Numbered from the stretch's first letter, positions 1-7,109 are shown. The stretch is 10,610 nucleotides of DNA from Oscillospiraceae bacterium (GCA_017483405.1 JAFUWP010000174.1:1-10610); one strand, 5' to 3'. The notes: generated by a model from the letters alone, not told the origin. Numbers and translations are program-made.

Positions 1-162
1 ATCGCCCATATATCCGGCGAAATTTTCCGGAAGTGTGGTTTCTGTCGTTTCCTGATTCTGGTTTCTGTCTCTTGGTGCGGCAGATGCCGACAGATTCAGC
101 ATACTGCCTGTCGCGAGCATCGCAAGTGAACAGATACCTGCAATTATTTTCTTCATACGCAT
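1..162 (-). CDS. Secreted protein, N-terminal part only
   Basis: 54 codons are visible and the gene continues past the left edge. The start is ATG at 162; a second in-frame ATG at 156 is possible. An AAGGGGA ribosome binding site at 171-177 lies 8 bases upstream of the first. The N-terminus is a classical Sec signal peptide: basic MRMKK, a hydrophobic core at about residues 6-24, and an SASA-A type signal peptidase I site at about residue 28 or 29. No lipobox cysteine is placed to make it a lipoprotein. The mature part begins with a polar stretch rich in Asn, Gln, Thr and Glu, like a flexible linker. The product is therefore exported, but the functional domain is outside the window and no function can be given. 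It has its own promoter at 200-228. Confidence 0.85.
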   Translation of the reverse strand, partial: MRMKKIIAGICSLAMLATGSMLNLSASAAPRDRNQNQETTETTLPENFAGYMGD

Positions 163-199
163 AACAAATTTCCCCTTAAAAATAAATTTTGATATTCCT

Positions 200-228
200 A
201 TTATAGCATAGTTTTTAAATTTTTTCAA
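200..228 (-). promoter_or_regulatory. Sigma-A promoter of the secreted-protein gene
   Basis: On the minus strand there is TTGAAA (223-228), a 17-base spacer and TATAAT (200-205). A TG one base upstream of the -10 makes it an extended -10 promoter (TGcTATAAT). The predicted start of transcription is near 193, giving a leader of about 30 bases that carries the ribosome binding site. Confidence 0.85.
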
Positions 229-246
229 GTGTTTTTTAAATTTTTT
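211..246. repeat. Short AT direct repeat
   Basis: GTTTTTAAATTTTTT at 211-225 and GTTTTTTAAATTTTTT at 231-246 are near-identical, 20 bases apart, about two helical turns. The first copy overlaps the -35 and spacer of the promoter at 200-228. It may be an A-tract bend or UP-like element, or only low-complexity drift. No intrinsic terminator for hydE is visible in this gap. Confidence 0.5.
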
Positions 247-251
247 GTGAA

Positions 252-1292
252 TTATTTTACAAAATCTTTTGCATCTCCCCTGTCGGTCACAACTTTATAG
301 CCGATGCTTGCGGCGCGCCGTTCCGTACACTGCCGGCACTGCGCGGATTCATCCCCCGTGCAGATTTTATTATCATAAAGCATATACTTCTTTCTGACAC
401 TTGTCGGAGACAGATTCGGCATGATGACATTCGCGCCGGCCTGTAATCCCTTTTCCCGTCCCAGAGGATGTACCGTTCCGAGCGCGGTTGTCGCCGGAAG
501 CAATACTTTCGGAAACAGCAATCTTAAAACAGATAATAATCGGAGTGTTAATTCTAACGTGCCGTTCTGCTCATCTCTGAAAGGCGTGTCCTGATGTGAT
601 AAAAATGGCCCTATGCCTATCATCTGAGGCTGTAACTTCTGTAAGAACCGCAAATCTTCAATGATATTATCAAGCGTCTGATGCGGACTCCCTACCATGA
701 TGCCAGCCCCTACCTGATACCCGATTTTTTTCAAATCAAACAAGCATCTCTGACGGTTCTGACAGCTCATTTCCGAGGGGTGCAGTGTTCCGTAATGTTC
801 CGGATTCGCCGTTTCATGTCTCAGAAGATAACGCTCCGCTCCGGCCTGAAAATATGCCAGATAGCTTTCATAACTCTTTTCCCCGATGGAAAGCGTTATC
901 GCACAGTCAGGATATTTCTGATGAATCCGCGATACTATCGAACAGACAACTTTATCCGTAAAATAAGGGTCTTCTCCGCCCTGCAAAACAAACGTCCGGA
1001 ATCCCAGTTCATAACCCTCCTGACAGCATTCCAGAATTTCATCTTCCGTCAGGCGGTAGCGTGAAAGATTTCTGTTATCCCTGCGGATTCCGCAGTAATA
1101 ACAGTTATTCTTACAATAATTTGTGAATTCAATCAATCCCCGAAGATAGACCTTATTTCCGTAATGCTCCCGCCGGACGGCATCAGCATTCTGTTTCAGT
1201 TCCTCGTCATAGTCTCCGCAGGAGAGTATGGTTCTGAATTCCTCATCCGTGAGATTCTGATTTTCCCGTAATTTCTGAATTAATTCTGACAT
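252..1292 (-). CDS. hydE: [FeFe]-hydrogenase maturase HydE (radical SAM)
   Basis: HydE is a cytosolic radical SAM enzyme that, with HydF and HydG, builds the H-cluster of [FeFe] hydrogenases. The protein has 346 residues, normal for the family. The radical SAM cluster motif CX3CX2C is at C60, C64 and C67 in an LRGLIEFTNYCKNNCYYCG context, followed by the GGEDP SAM motif at 105-109. A second cysteine set, C311-X7-C319-X2-C322, near the C-terminus fits the accessory cluster site seen in many HydE proteins and separates it from biotin synthase. The ATG at 1292 is chosen because AAAGGAG (1302-1308) lies 9 bases upstream; an in-frame TTG at 1301 would overlap that site. It lies 15 bases after the stop of the DUF7336-like gene and is probably co-transcribed with it. 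hydF, hydG and the hydrogenase are not in the window. Confidence 0.94.
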   Translation of the reverse strand: MSELIQKLRENQNLTDEEFRTILSCGDYDEELKQNADAVRREHYGNKVYLRGLIEFTNYCKNNCYYCGIRRDNRNLSRYRLTEDEILECCQEGYELGFRTFVLQGGEDPYFTDKVVCSIVSRIHQKYPDCAITLSIGEKSYESYLAYFQAGAERYLLRHETANPEHYGTLHPSEMSCQNRQRCLFDLKKIGYQVGAGIMVGSPHQTLDNIIEDLRFLQKLQPQMIGIGPFLSHQDTPFRDEQNGTLELTLRLLSVLRLLFPKVLLPATTALGTVHPLGREKGLQAGANVIMPNLSPTSVRKKYMLYDNKICTGDESAQCRQCTERRAASIGYKVVTDRGDAKDFVK

Positions 1293-1307
1293 GTATTCCA
1301 ACTCCTT

Positions 1308-1766
1308 TTATAGATTCAGGATTTTATGCGCAAATCTGAGATATTCCGGCTTTGATTTCTGAATTCCGTCCGCCGTGAAGCGTTCGATATATTCTGCAAT
1401 ATCGGCAACATCATCCGAAACGGAAAGTTTCCGGCTGATTTCCTGTAGAAGTTCAAAATATTCCCGATTCTCCCAGTCATCCGGAATTTCTAAGAAAGCA
1501 CTCAATTCTGCTGAAAGCTTTCGGAATTCAGCAAGCACGGATTCCGGCTCGCTGAAAAAGCCATCTGTCCAAGCATCATCTTCATCGGGAGTATAACGCT
1601 GAATCCAGAAACAGTGCGAAGGAAACTCTCTGAATCCTTCAAGCTTTAAATAATGTTGTTTTGCCTGTTCTGCATTTTCCTGACTGGTGTAGATGCCGAG
1701 TATCTTGATTTCTTCATAGCCGTTGATTTCATAGGCATGATATAATAAATACAAATTCTGATTCAT
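1308..1766 (-). CDS. DUF7336-like small protein, first gene of hydE operon
   Basis: 152 residues, no signal peptide and no membrane segment, so probably cytosolic. Residues 5-70 match the DUF7336 pattern as I remember it: a YLLYHAYE start, a KILGIYTSQENAEQA segment, then LEGFREFP, and a closing WTDGF motif. The C-terminal half (about 75-152) is acidic and helical. DUF7336 proteins have no established biochemical role; they often occur as small accessory or immunity-like proteins. The start at ATG 1766 is supported by AGGTGATG at 1771-1778. The gene has its own consensus promoter and runs into hydE with a 15-base gap, so a shared transcript is likely. A role in hydrogenase maturation would be inference from position only. 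Confidence 0.8.
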   Translation of the reverse strand: MNQNLYLLYHAYEINGYEEIKILGIYTSQENAEQAKQHYLKLEGFREFPSHCFWIQRYTPDEDDAWTDGFFSEPESVLAEFRKLSAELSAFLEIPDDWENREYFELLQEISRKLSVSDDVADIAEYIERFTADGIQKSKPEYLRFAHKILNL

Positions 1767-1784
1767 AAAACATCACCTGTTCTG

Positions 1785-1813
1785 ATTATACTGTATCTCT
1801 GCCGATTTGTCAA
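1785..1813 (-). promoter_or_regulatory. Perfect-consensus promoter of DUF7336-hydE operon
   Basis: On the minus strand there is TTGACA (1808-1813), a 17-base spacer and TATAAT (1785-1790), matching the sigma-A consensus at all 12 positions. The predicted start near 1778 falls at the edge of the ribosome binding site (1771-1778), so the leader would be only about 12 bases. Confidence 0.88.
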
Positions 1814-1858
1814 GAATTTATATTATTTCCATCATGATACTATGCGTTGACAGGATAT

Positions 1859-1892
1859 AAAAAAATGCAGATTTCCTGAACGGAAACCTGCA
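1859..1892 (-). terminator. Intrinsic terminator of tRNA-Leu
   Basis: The hairpin arms at 1866-1876 and 1882-1892 form 11 pairs including one G-U wobble, closing a 5-base loop. On the minus strand a run of seven T (1859-1865) follows. It lies 12 bases downstream of the tRNA 3' end. A shorter T run on the other side (1894-1898) could allow weaker plus-strand activity. Confidence 0.85.
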
Positions 1893-1904
1893 ATTTTTAT
1901 CAAG

Positions 1905-1988
1905 TGCCGGCGGCGGGACTTGAACCCGCACGGTATCGCTACCAACGGATTTTGAGTCCGTCACGTCTGCCAATTCCATCACGCCGGC
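1905..1988 (-). tRNA. tRNA-Leu(CAA)
   Basis: An 84-base type II tRNA decoding UUG. The acceptor arm GCCGGCG/CGCCGGC pairs perfectly over 7 bp. The anticodon stem ACGGA/TCCGT holds the 7-base loop CTCAAAA with anticodon CAA (1952-1954). A long variable arm GGTA-GCGA-TACC, typical of Leu, is present, and the T arm is GCGGG/CCCGC around TTCAAGT. The discriminator is A, as expected for leucine. The 3' CCA is not encoded (CTT follows), so it must be added by tRNA nucleotidyltransferase. It has its own promoter and terminator, so it is a single-gene unit. Confidence 0.96.
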
Positions 1989-1997
1989 AATGATATT

Positions 1998-2026
1998 ATT
2001 ATATCATAACCGATGCGATTTGTCAA
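1998..2026 (-). promoter_or_regulatory. Consensus promoter of tRNA-Leu
   Basis: On the minus strand there is TTGACA (2021-2026), a 17-base spacer and TATAAT (1998-2003), with a TG extension (TGaTATAAT). The predicted start near 1991 leaves only a few bases before the mature tRNA 5' end at 1988. The -35 box lies 5 bases from the stop codon of the upstream 330-residue gene. Confidence 0.88.
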
Positions 2027-2031
2027 GTGAT

Positions 2032-3024
2032 TTATGAAATTTTATTGATTTTTTTCCAGAGTTCATATTGTTCCTGAACTTTCCGTGCAAAGCGCGGATT
2101 CATCCGCTGTGCGGCAGGAATCAGCTTTTCATAGAAATTTCCGTACATGCCGCGAATGTCTTTCATGTCACGTTTGATATGACGCTTTGCCCATTTCCAG
2201 ACTGTTTTTGCCTCCGGAATCTCGGCATTTATCAAATCAAGACAGCTTTCCAGAATGCTATCGAACAAATTTACGCCATAACAGTCGGATAAATCCATAG
2301 CAGAGAGAATTTCAAATTCCTGATATGCCTCTGAAAATCGTTTCTGTTCTATCAAAAATTCCATTAATTCATGATGTGCATAAATGATTTCCCACGGGAC
2401 ATTTTTCATTACCGCAAATTCTATGCATTTTCTTAATATCGGCTCATTATCGGCAGTTCTGCCGAGCTGTTCATTCCACCAGATGAGATTCCGGCAGTCG
2501 GATTTGTCTTTTATCACATATTCTGATTTTACAATATCCAGAAACTGCAAGGCATAATCTGTTTCACCGGTATCGTATGCAAGACTGAGACAGCGTTCTG
2601 CATTGAAATCCGGAAGTTCTTTCATTATCCGGCGGAATAAATCTGTTTCGCATTCATAACCGCAGTAACAGTCGAAATTCGCATTCTTGGCACGTTCAAA
2701 CAGTTCCGGATAGTGATTTTCCGATACCGAAAGCAGAACTGTCAGAATCTTGACAGCTTCACTGACTCCCTGAAAACTATTCGTTTCGAGATTCTGACAT
2801 TCTTCCTCAAACAGCCGGAGCAGAACTTCTTCCGGTACATCTTTATGATAATATAAAATATAACAACATAATTTCAGCCTGTCTGTGCTCTGCATATCGT
2901 AAGTACCGTAAGTTTCGTGATGCCCTTCCTTCCAGCAGACTGCTGAAAAATCTCCGCTCACGGCCTGATTATAGTATTTTTCCCAGCCGGACAGCATCTG
3001 CTTTAACAAATCCTGATATATCAT
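2032..3024 (-). CDS. Unknown 330-residue helical, cysteine-rich protein
   Basis: I do not recognise the family. The protein looks entirely alpha-helical, soluble and acidic in its N-terminal two thirds, with helix pairs at about 140-165 and 215-245 (for example an EQKRFSEAYQEFEIL stretch) that resemble TPR-like repeats. There are twelve cysteines, including a C119-X-C121-X3-C125 cluster, which is many for a cytosolic protein; whether they bind metal is unknown. The C-terminal 60 residues are basic (WKWAKRHIKRDMK). The start at ATG 3024 is supported by AAGGAG at 3033-3038, 8 bases away, and by its own promoter at 3056-3084. It is divergent from the 135-residue gene. A TPR-type scaffold is a guess from pattern only. 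Confidence 0.8.
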   Translation of the reverse strand: MIYQDLLKQMLSGWEKYYNQAVSGDFSAVCWKEGHHETYGTYDMQSTDRLKLCCYILYYHKDVPEEVLLRLFEEECQNLETNSFQGVSEAVKILTVLLSVSENHYPELFERAKNANFDCYCGYECETDLFRRIMKELPDFNAERCLSLAYDTGETDYALQFLDIVKSEYVIKDKSDCRNLIWWNEQLGRTADNEPILRKCIEFAVMKNVPWEIIYAHHELMEFLIEQKRFSEAYQEFEILSAMDLSDCYGVNLFDSILESCLDLINAEIPEAKTVWKWAKRHIKRDMKDIRGMYGNFYEKLIPAAQRMNPRFARKVQEQYELWKKINKIS

Positions 3025-3055
3025 GAAAACAGCTCCTTTTCAGTATGATAACAAA

Positions 3056-3084
3056 ATTATAGCATCATCCGGAACATTTTTCAA
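3056..3084 (-). promoter_or_regulatory. Promoter of the 330-residue gene
   Basis: On the minus strand there is TTGAAA (3079-3084), a 17-base spacer and TATAAT (3056-3061), with a TGc extension. It is back to back with the promoter at 3102-3130: the two -35 boxes are 17 bases apart, so two polymerases could not easily occupy the site together. Confidence 0.85.
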
Positions 3085-3101
3085 GCAGTTCCGAAAAATA
3101 T

Positions 3102-3130
3102 TTGTAATTCTCCCGAAAATATGCTATAAT
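3102..3130 (+). promoter_or_regulatory. Promoter of the 135-residue gene
   Basis: TTGTAA (3102-3107), a 17-base spacer and TATAAT (3125-3130) with a TGc extension. The -35 is weaker than that of the divergent promoter. The predicted start near 3137 coincides with the first base of the GAGG ribosome binding site, giving a very short leader of about 11 bases. Confidence 0.78.
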
Positions 3131-3147
3131 ATATCCGAGGTGATTGT

Positions 3148-3555
3148 ATGCATGAAGAATTTAACCCTGAAATACATATCTGCAAATTTGGCTTTCTGTC
3201 CTTCGGCTTTAAAGAAAATTATAAAATTCTTGGAAATCTGTATCTGATGGAAATCAGCTTTGTGTTTCCGAAAGAATCGTTCGGTTTCCGGATTCAGCCG
3301 GAACAGCTGGAAACCCTTCTGCCCCTGATTCGCTGGGAGGATTTTAAACAGCTCCGCAATCAGAAAACAACTTGTCAGCATGGCTATCGGGATGAATACT
3401 TTTTTCAATTCTGGTGTTTATCAGAATCCGGCTATCCGCTGATTCGGGAAAGAGTGGACGAATTTTTCAATCTTCCGCATGAAAAGCTTCTGGACTGGAT
3501 AAGACAAAATTTTGCCGATAACAAAAAAATCAGAAAAAAACAAATGCTCTGGTGA
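3148..3555 (+). CDS. Unknown 135-residue protein
   Basis: I do not recognise the family. The protein has no signal peptide or membrane segment. The first half is rich in aromatic residues and looks beta-stranded (about residues 11-50, with KFGFLSFGFKENY and LMEISFVFPKESFGF). The second half is helical, with a conserved-looking IRWEDF at 61-66 and a long final helix ending in a lysine-rich KKIRKKQMLW tail. The start at ATG 3148 has GAGGTGA at 3137-3143. A neighbouring ATG at 3152 is out of frame. The gene is flanked by its own promoter and a terminator shared with the convergent MATE gene, so it is monocistronic. The divergent arrangement with the 330-residue gene may mean a shared role, but nothing in the sequence proves it. 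Confidence 0.75.
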   Translation: MHEEFNPEIHICKFGFLSFGFKENYKILGNLYLMEISFVFPKESFGFRIQPEQLETLLPLIRWEDFKQLRNQKTTCQHGYRDEYFFQFWCLSESGYPLIRERVDEFFNLPHEKLLDWIRQNFADNKKIRKKQMLW

Positions 3556-3559
3556 AATG

Positions 3560-3596
3560 AAAAATGCCTGACTTTCCGTAACTGTCAGGCATTTTA
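3560..3596. terminator. Bidirectional terminator between convergent genes
   Basis: A perfect 12-bp stem, AAAATGCCTGAC (3561-3572) with GTCAGGCATTTT (3584-3595), encloses an 11-base loop. A and T runs on the two sides give a U tail in both directions. It ends the 135-residue gene on the plus strand and the MATE gene on the minus strand. Confidence 0.9.
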
Positions 3597-3602
3597 TAGT
3601 TA

Positions 3603-4961
3603 TCAGGCCGCTTTCGGAATGGCATGGATTTTCTTCGGCAGAGATGTCATCGCATAGACAGATGCCGAAATCAGGAGCACATCCGCAAGCACCCATGCGA
3701 ACGGACTCGCCAGACAGATTCCGGTAAAGCCCCAGTTTCTGACCATGAACCATGCCGCAAAGATTCTCGCGATAAGTTCGAGAATTCCGGCACTCATCGG
3801 CAGGAAACTGTAGCCCATCCCCTGAAGGGAATTTCTCAGAACGAACAGCACCGCCAGAACCGGATAGAATAATCCGCTGATTCGCAGATACTTGACAGCA
3901 TAATTCATGATGGAGAAAAATGCTGTTTCTTTTGTGGACACAAATAAGTAAACAAAATATTTCCCTAAGAAGAATGAAAATGCATACGCAAAACATGCAT
4001 AGCATACAGATACTATCAGGCTTTTTTTCAGGCCTTCCTGAATTCTGTCAATCCGCCGTGCGCCGAGATTCTGTCCGCAGTAAGTCGCCATCGTGATGCC
4101 GAGCGATTCCATAGGCCCTCCGACAACATTCTGAATCTTCTGAGCGGCTGTCACACTCGCGATAACTGTCGCACCAAAACCGTTAATCGCCGTCTGCATG
4201 ATAATTGTGCCGATACCCGTAATACTGAACTGAAATGCCATCGGCAGACTGATTCCGCAGAGCTGACTGCATTTTTCAGCTTTCAGGGCAAATTCATCTT
4301 TCTCGAATTTCAGAACCGGAAAACGCTTGTGCATGAAGTATAAACAGAATAATGCAGAGATTCCCTGCGCGATGACAGTCGCCAGTGCCGCACCTGCCGT
4401 TCCCATATATGGAATCATCGCGAAATCAAGTCCGATATTCAATACCGATGATACTGCCAGAAATACCAGCGGTGTTACACTGTCCCCCATCGCCCGAAGA
4501 AATCCGGCTAAGAGGTTATATAATACTGTCGCCGTCAGTCCGGCAAAGATAACAGTCAGATAACGCTGGGCATTGTCGATGATTTCCGGCGGAGTCTGCA
4601 TCAGTTCCAGAATCGGCCGGCAGAATATCACCGTCACTACCGTCAGAATCAGGCTGACGATGCCTGAAATATATGCCGCATTCATCATGAAACGGCGCAT
4701 CTCTTTTATATCATTCGCGCCGTATCTCTGCGCGACCGGAATTGAAAGTCCGGTACATAAGCCTATCGCAAAGCCGACAACCAGAAAACATACTGCTCCG
4801 GTCGAACCGATAGCCGCCAGAGCATCCGAATTCATACATCTGCCGACAATTGCCGTATCCGCCAGATTGTAAAACTGCTGTAAGACATTTCCTGCCACCA
4901 TAGGCAGACAGAATTTCAGAATCAGGGAAAGAGGCTTGCCTTGTGTCATATCTTTTGTCAT
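3603..4961 (-). CDS. MATE-family multidrug/cation efflux transporter
   Basis: 452 residues with about twelve hydrophobic segments, the normal size and topology for the MATE (NorM/DinF-like) family. These proteins export cationic or other organic compounds across the inner membrane in exchange for Na+ or H+. The N-terminal signature LPMVAGNVLQQFYNLADTAIVG (residues 19-40) and the following ALAAIGSTG are typical, and a second half begins with CGISLPMAFQF, reflecting the internal duplication. The start at ATG 4961 is set by AAAAGGAG at 4969-4976, 7 bases away. The reading frame stays open for 38 codons upstream, but that stretch is basic and polar and contains this gene's promoter, so it is not coding. 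Substrate cannot be told from sequence. It is divergent from nadE. Confidence 0.92.
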   Translation of the reverse strand: MTKDMTQGKPLSLILKFCLPMVAGNVLQQFYNLADTAIVGRCMNSDALAAIGSTGAVCFLVVGFAIGLCTGLSIPVAQRYGANDIKEMRRFMMNAAYISGIVSLILTVVTVIFCRPILELMQTPPEIIDNAQRYLTVIFAGLTATVLYNLLAGFLRAMGDSVTPLVFLAVSSVLNIGLDFAMIPYMGTAGAALATVIAQGISALFCLYFMHKRFPVLKFEKDEFALKAEKCSQLCGISLPMAFQFSITGIGTIIMQTAINGFGATVIASVTAAQKIQNVVGGPMESLGITMATYCGQNLGARRIDRIQEGLKKSLIVSVCYACFAYAFSFFLGKYFVYLFVSTKETAFFSIMNYAVKYLRISGLFYPVLAVLFVLRNSLQGMGYSFLPMSAGILELIARIFAAWFMVRNWGFTGICLASPFAWVLADVLLISASVYAMTSLPKKIHAIPKAA

Positions 4962-4996
4962 AGAAATTCTCCTTTTGTAGTATTTATCAGAAATAC

Positions 4997-5025
4997 AGTA
5001 TAGCACAATCCTGCGCACTTTGCAA
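4997..5025 (-). promoter_or_regulatory. Promoter of the MATE gene
   Basis: On the minus strand there is TTGCAA (5020-5025), a 17-base spacer and TATACT (4997-5002), with a TGc extension. The leader to ATG 4961 is about 28 bases. This site lies inside the 5' extension of the open frame, which argues against the longer start. Confidence 0.78.
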
Positions 5026-5089
5026 GATGGGAAAATGACGGTTTTATTTTCCTTTTTTGATATGATTTTAGACAAATTTTAAAATTCAC

Positions 5090-5118
5090 TTGCTTTTTGA
5101 CTCGGAATGTGTTATAAT
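5090..5118 (+). promoter_or_regulatory. Promoter of the nadE operon
   Basis: TTGCTT (5090-5095), a 17-base spacer and TATAAT (5113-5118), with TG at 5110-5111 forming an extended -10. A better-looking TTGACT at 5097 is only 10 bases from the -10 and cannot be the -35. The leader of about 40 bases is too short for a known NAD or pyrimidine riboswitch. Confidence 0.72.
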
Positions 5119-5164
5119 AAATTATGTATAAGCAATCCAATAACAGAAAAGAGGCTGTATTTCC

Positions 5165-7081
5165 ATGAAAGACGGTTTTGTGAAAATCGCATGTGCTACC
5201 CCTGAACTCAAAGTTGCTGACTGTGACTTCAATACGGATAAGATGATTGAACTGATTCAGAATGCCTGTGACAGAGGTGTCAAGATTATCTGTTTTCCGG
5301 AACTTTCCATCACGGGCTATACCTGCGGAGATTTGTTCCTGCAAAATGCCCTGATTCGTTCCGCAGCAGAAAATCTGATTCGTCTGACAGAAACAATCAA
5401 AAATCTGGATATTGTTGCTATTGTCGGACTGCCTGTCGAATATCAGAATAAATTATACAACTGTGCGGCAGTGGTATTTCACGGCGAGATTCTGGGGCTT
5501 GTTCCGAAAACGCATATCCCGAACTACGGCGAATTCTACGAAATGCGTCATTTCACAAGTGCGCCGTCTGAAAGCTTTACGATGAATTTCGGCAACTATA
5601 CCCCTCTGTTCGGAACAGCGCAGACTTTCCGGTTTAACTGGCTTACGGATATTGAGTTTGGCATTGAAATCTGTGAAGATTTATGGACAGCGGACACACC
5701 CTCTGTGAAATTAGCGCAGAACGGCGCAAATCTGATATTCAATCTCTCGGCAAGTGATGAAATTATCGGAAAAGCGGACTATCGGAGAACTATCATCAAG
5801 GCGAAATCTAGCAGTCTGCTGTGCGCCTATGCCTATGCGGATGCAGGTGTCGGCGAATCCACGCAGGATATGACCTTTGCAGGGCATAATATCATTGCGG
5901 AAAACGGCTCGGTCTTAGCAGAATCCAAATTATTTGAATCCGGCCTGACTGTTGCGGATATTGATGTCAGCCGTCTGGCTTCGGAAAAGCGCAGAATGAA
6001 CACATTCAAATCCGGATTCAATGAGGAATTCTATGTACACGGCATTGATATGCCCACAGAAGAAACCAAACTGGAAAGATATATCTCTCCCCTGCCGTTC
6101 GTGCCGTCTGACAGAGTTGTTCTTGACGGAAGATGCGAAGAAATTCTCAAGATTCAGGCTGTCGGCCTTGCGACAAGATTAAAGCATATCGGCTGTAAAA
6201 ATGCGGTTGTGGGATTATCCGGCGGACTGGATTCCACACTCGCACTGATTGTTATGACTCATGCATTCGATATGCTCGGCCTTGACCGCTCCGGCATCTT
6301 AACCATTACAATGCCCTGTTTCGGCACAACTGACCGCACCTATACAAATGCCTGCCGTCTGGCAGAGGCCTACGGCGCAACTCTCAAGGAAATTGATATT
6401 AAAGCAAGCGTCCGTCAGCATTTTCAGGACATCGGTCAGGATGAAGCTAATCATGATGTCGTCTACGAAAACAGTCAGGCACGTGAAAGAACGCAGATTC
6501 TCATGGATATGGCATATCAGTGCAATGGCATCGTCATCGGTACGGGTGACCTGTCCGAACTCGCTCTCGGATGGGCAACCTATAACGGCGACCATATCAG
6601 CATGTATGCCGTCAATGCCTCTGTTCCGAAAACACTTGTCAGATATTTGGTTGCTTATGAAGCAGGCCACACTGAAACTTCCCTCAGTGCTGTCCTGAAA
6701 GATATTCTCGATACACCCGTCAGTCCGGAACTGCTCCCCCCTGATGAAACCGGAAACATCGCCCAGAAAACAGAAGATTTAGTCGGCCCTTACGAACTGC
6801 ATGATTTCTTCCTGTATTACATGCTCCGTTTCGGATTTATGCCGTCTAAAATTTTCCGCATGGCGAAACATGCCTTTGCCGGAAAATATTCTGATGAAAT
6901 TATCCTGAAATGGCAGAAAAAATTCTACTGGCGATTCTTTTCTCAGCATTTCAAGCGTTCCTGCCTGCCGGACGCACCTAAAGTCGGAAGTGTGACACTT
7001 TCGCCGAGAGGTGATTTCCGTATGCCGAGTGATGCCTGTGCCAATATCTGGCTCAGAGAACTCGAAAAAATGCAAATCTGA
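5165..7081 (+). CDS. nadE: Glutamine-dependent NAD+ synthetase
   Basis: This enzyme catalyses the last step of NAD+ synthesis, converting deamido-NAD+ to NAD+ with ATP and ammonia released from glutamine. It has 638 residues in two domains, the normal layout for the glutamine-using form. The N-terminal nitrilase-type glutaminase (about 1-290) shows the Glu-Lys-Cys triad: E46 in CFPELSITGY, K115 in VPKTHIPNYGEFYE and C170 in GIEICEDLW. The C-terminal synthetase (about 320-638) has the SGGLDS pyrophosphate loop (352-357) and a GTGDLSELALGW segment (459-470) expected of the family. The ATG at 5165 follows AAAGAGG (5148-5154) at 10 bases. It is the first gene of the rightward operon, 28 bases ahead of the PIN-like gene. 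All catalytic motifs are intact. Confidence 0.97.
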   Translation: MKDGFVKIACATPELKVADCDFNTDKMIELIQNACDRGVKIICFPELSITGYTCGDLFLQNALIRSAAENLIRLTETIKNLDIVAIVGLPVEYQNKLYNCAAVVFHGEILGLVPKTHIPNYGEFYEMRHFTSAPSESFTMNFGNYTPLFGTAQTFRFNWLTDIEFGIEICEDLWTADTPSVKLAQNGANLIFNLSASDEIIGKADYRRTIIKAKSSSLLCAYAYADAGVGESTQDMTFAGHNIIAENGSVLAESKLFESGLTVADIDVSRLASEKRRMNTFKSGFNEEFYVHGIDMPTEETKLERYISPLPFVPSDRVVLDGRCEEILKIQAVGLATRLKHIGCKNAVVGLSGGLDSTLALIVMTHAFDMLGLDRSGILTITMPCFGTTDRTYTNACRLAEAYGATLKEIDIKASVRQHFQDIGQDEANHDVVYENSQARERTQILMDMAYQCNGIVIGTGDLSELALGWATYNGDHISMYAVNASVPKTLVRYLVAYEAGHTETSLSAVLKDILDTPVSPELLPPDETGNIAQKTEDLVGPYELHDFFLYYMLRFGFMPSKIFRMAKHAFAGKYSDEIILKWQKKFYWRFFSQHFKRSCLPDAPKVGSVTLSPRGDFRMPSDACANIWLRELEKMQI

Positions 7082-7109
7082 AAAATCAAGAAAGGAAGGT
7101 GTTCCTCCA

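Noticed and set aside
681..1064. 127-residue open frame on the plus strand opposite hydE
   Set aside because: It lies fully inside the well-supported hydE gene on the other strand, has no ribosome binding site or promoter, and its composition is that of an antisense shadow.
1905..2026. tRNA-Leu as an attachment site for an integrated element
   Set aside because: No integrase, no second copy of the tRNA 3' end and no foreign-looking genes are present in the window.
3421..4005. 194-residue open frame on the minus strand
   Set aside because: It overlaps the MATE gene in another frame, the 135-residue gene and the terminator between them, so it cannot be a real gene.
4962..5075. 38-codon 5' extension of the MATE gene
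   Set aside because: The stretch contains the gene's own promoter and ribosome binding site, is basic and polar, and family members start near MTKDMTQGKP.
5097..5102. TTGACT as the -35 box of the nadE promoter
   Set aside because: It is only 10 bases from the -10 box; TTGCTT at 5090 has the correct 17-base spacing.
5119..5164. Riboswitch or attenuator before nadE
   Set aside because: The leader is only about 46 bases with no notable hairpin, too short for any NAD-type riboswitch I know.
6348..6698. 116-residue plus-strand open frame inside nadE
   Set aside because: It is an alternative frame of the conserved synthetase domain, without a ribosome binding site.
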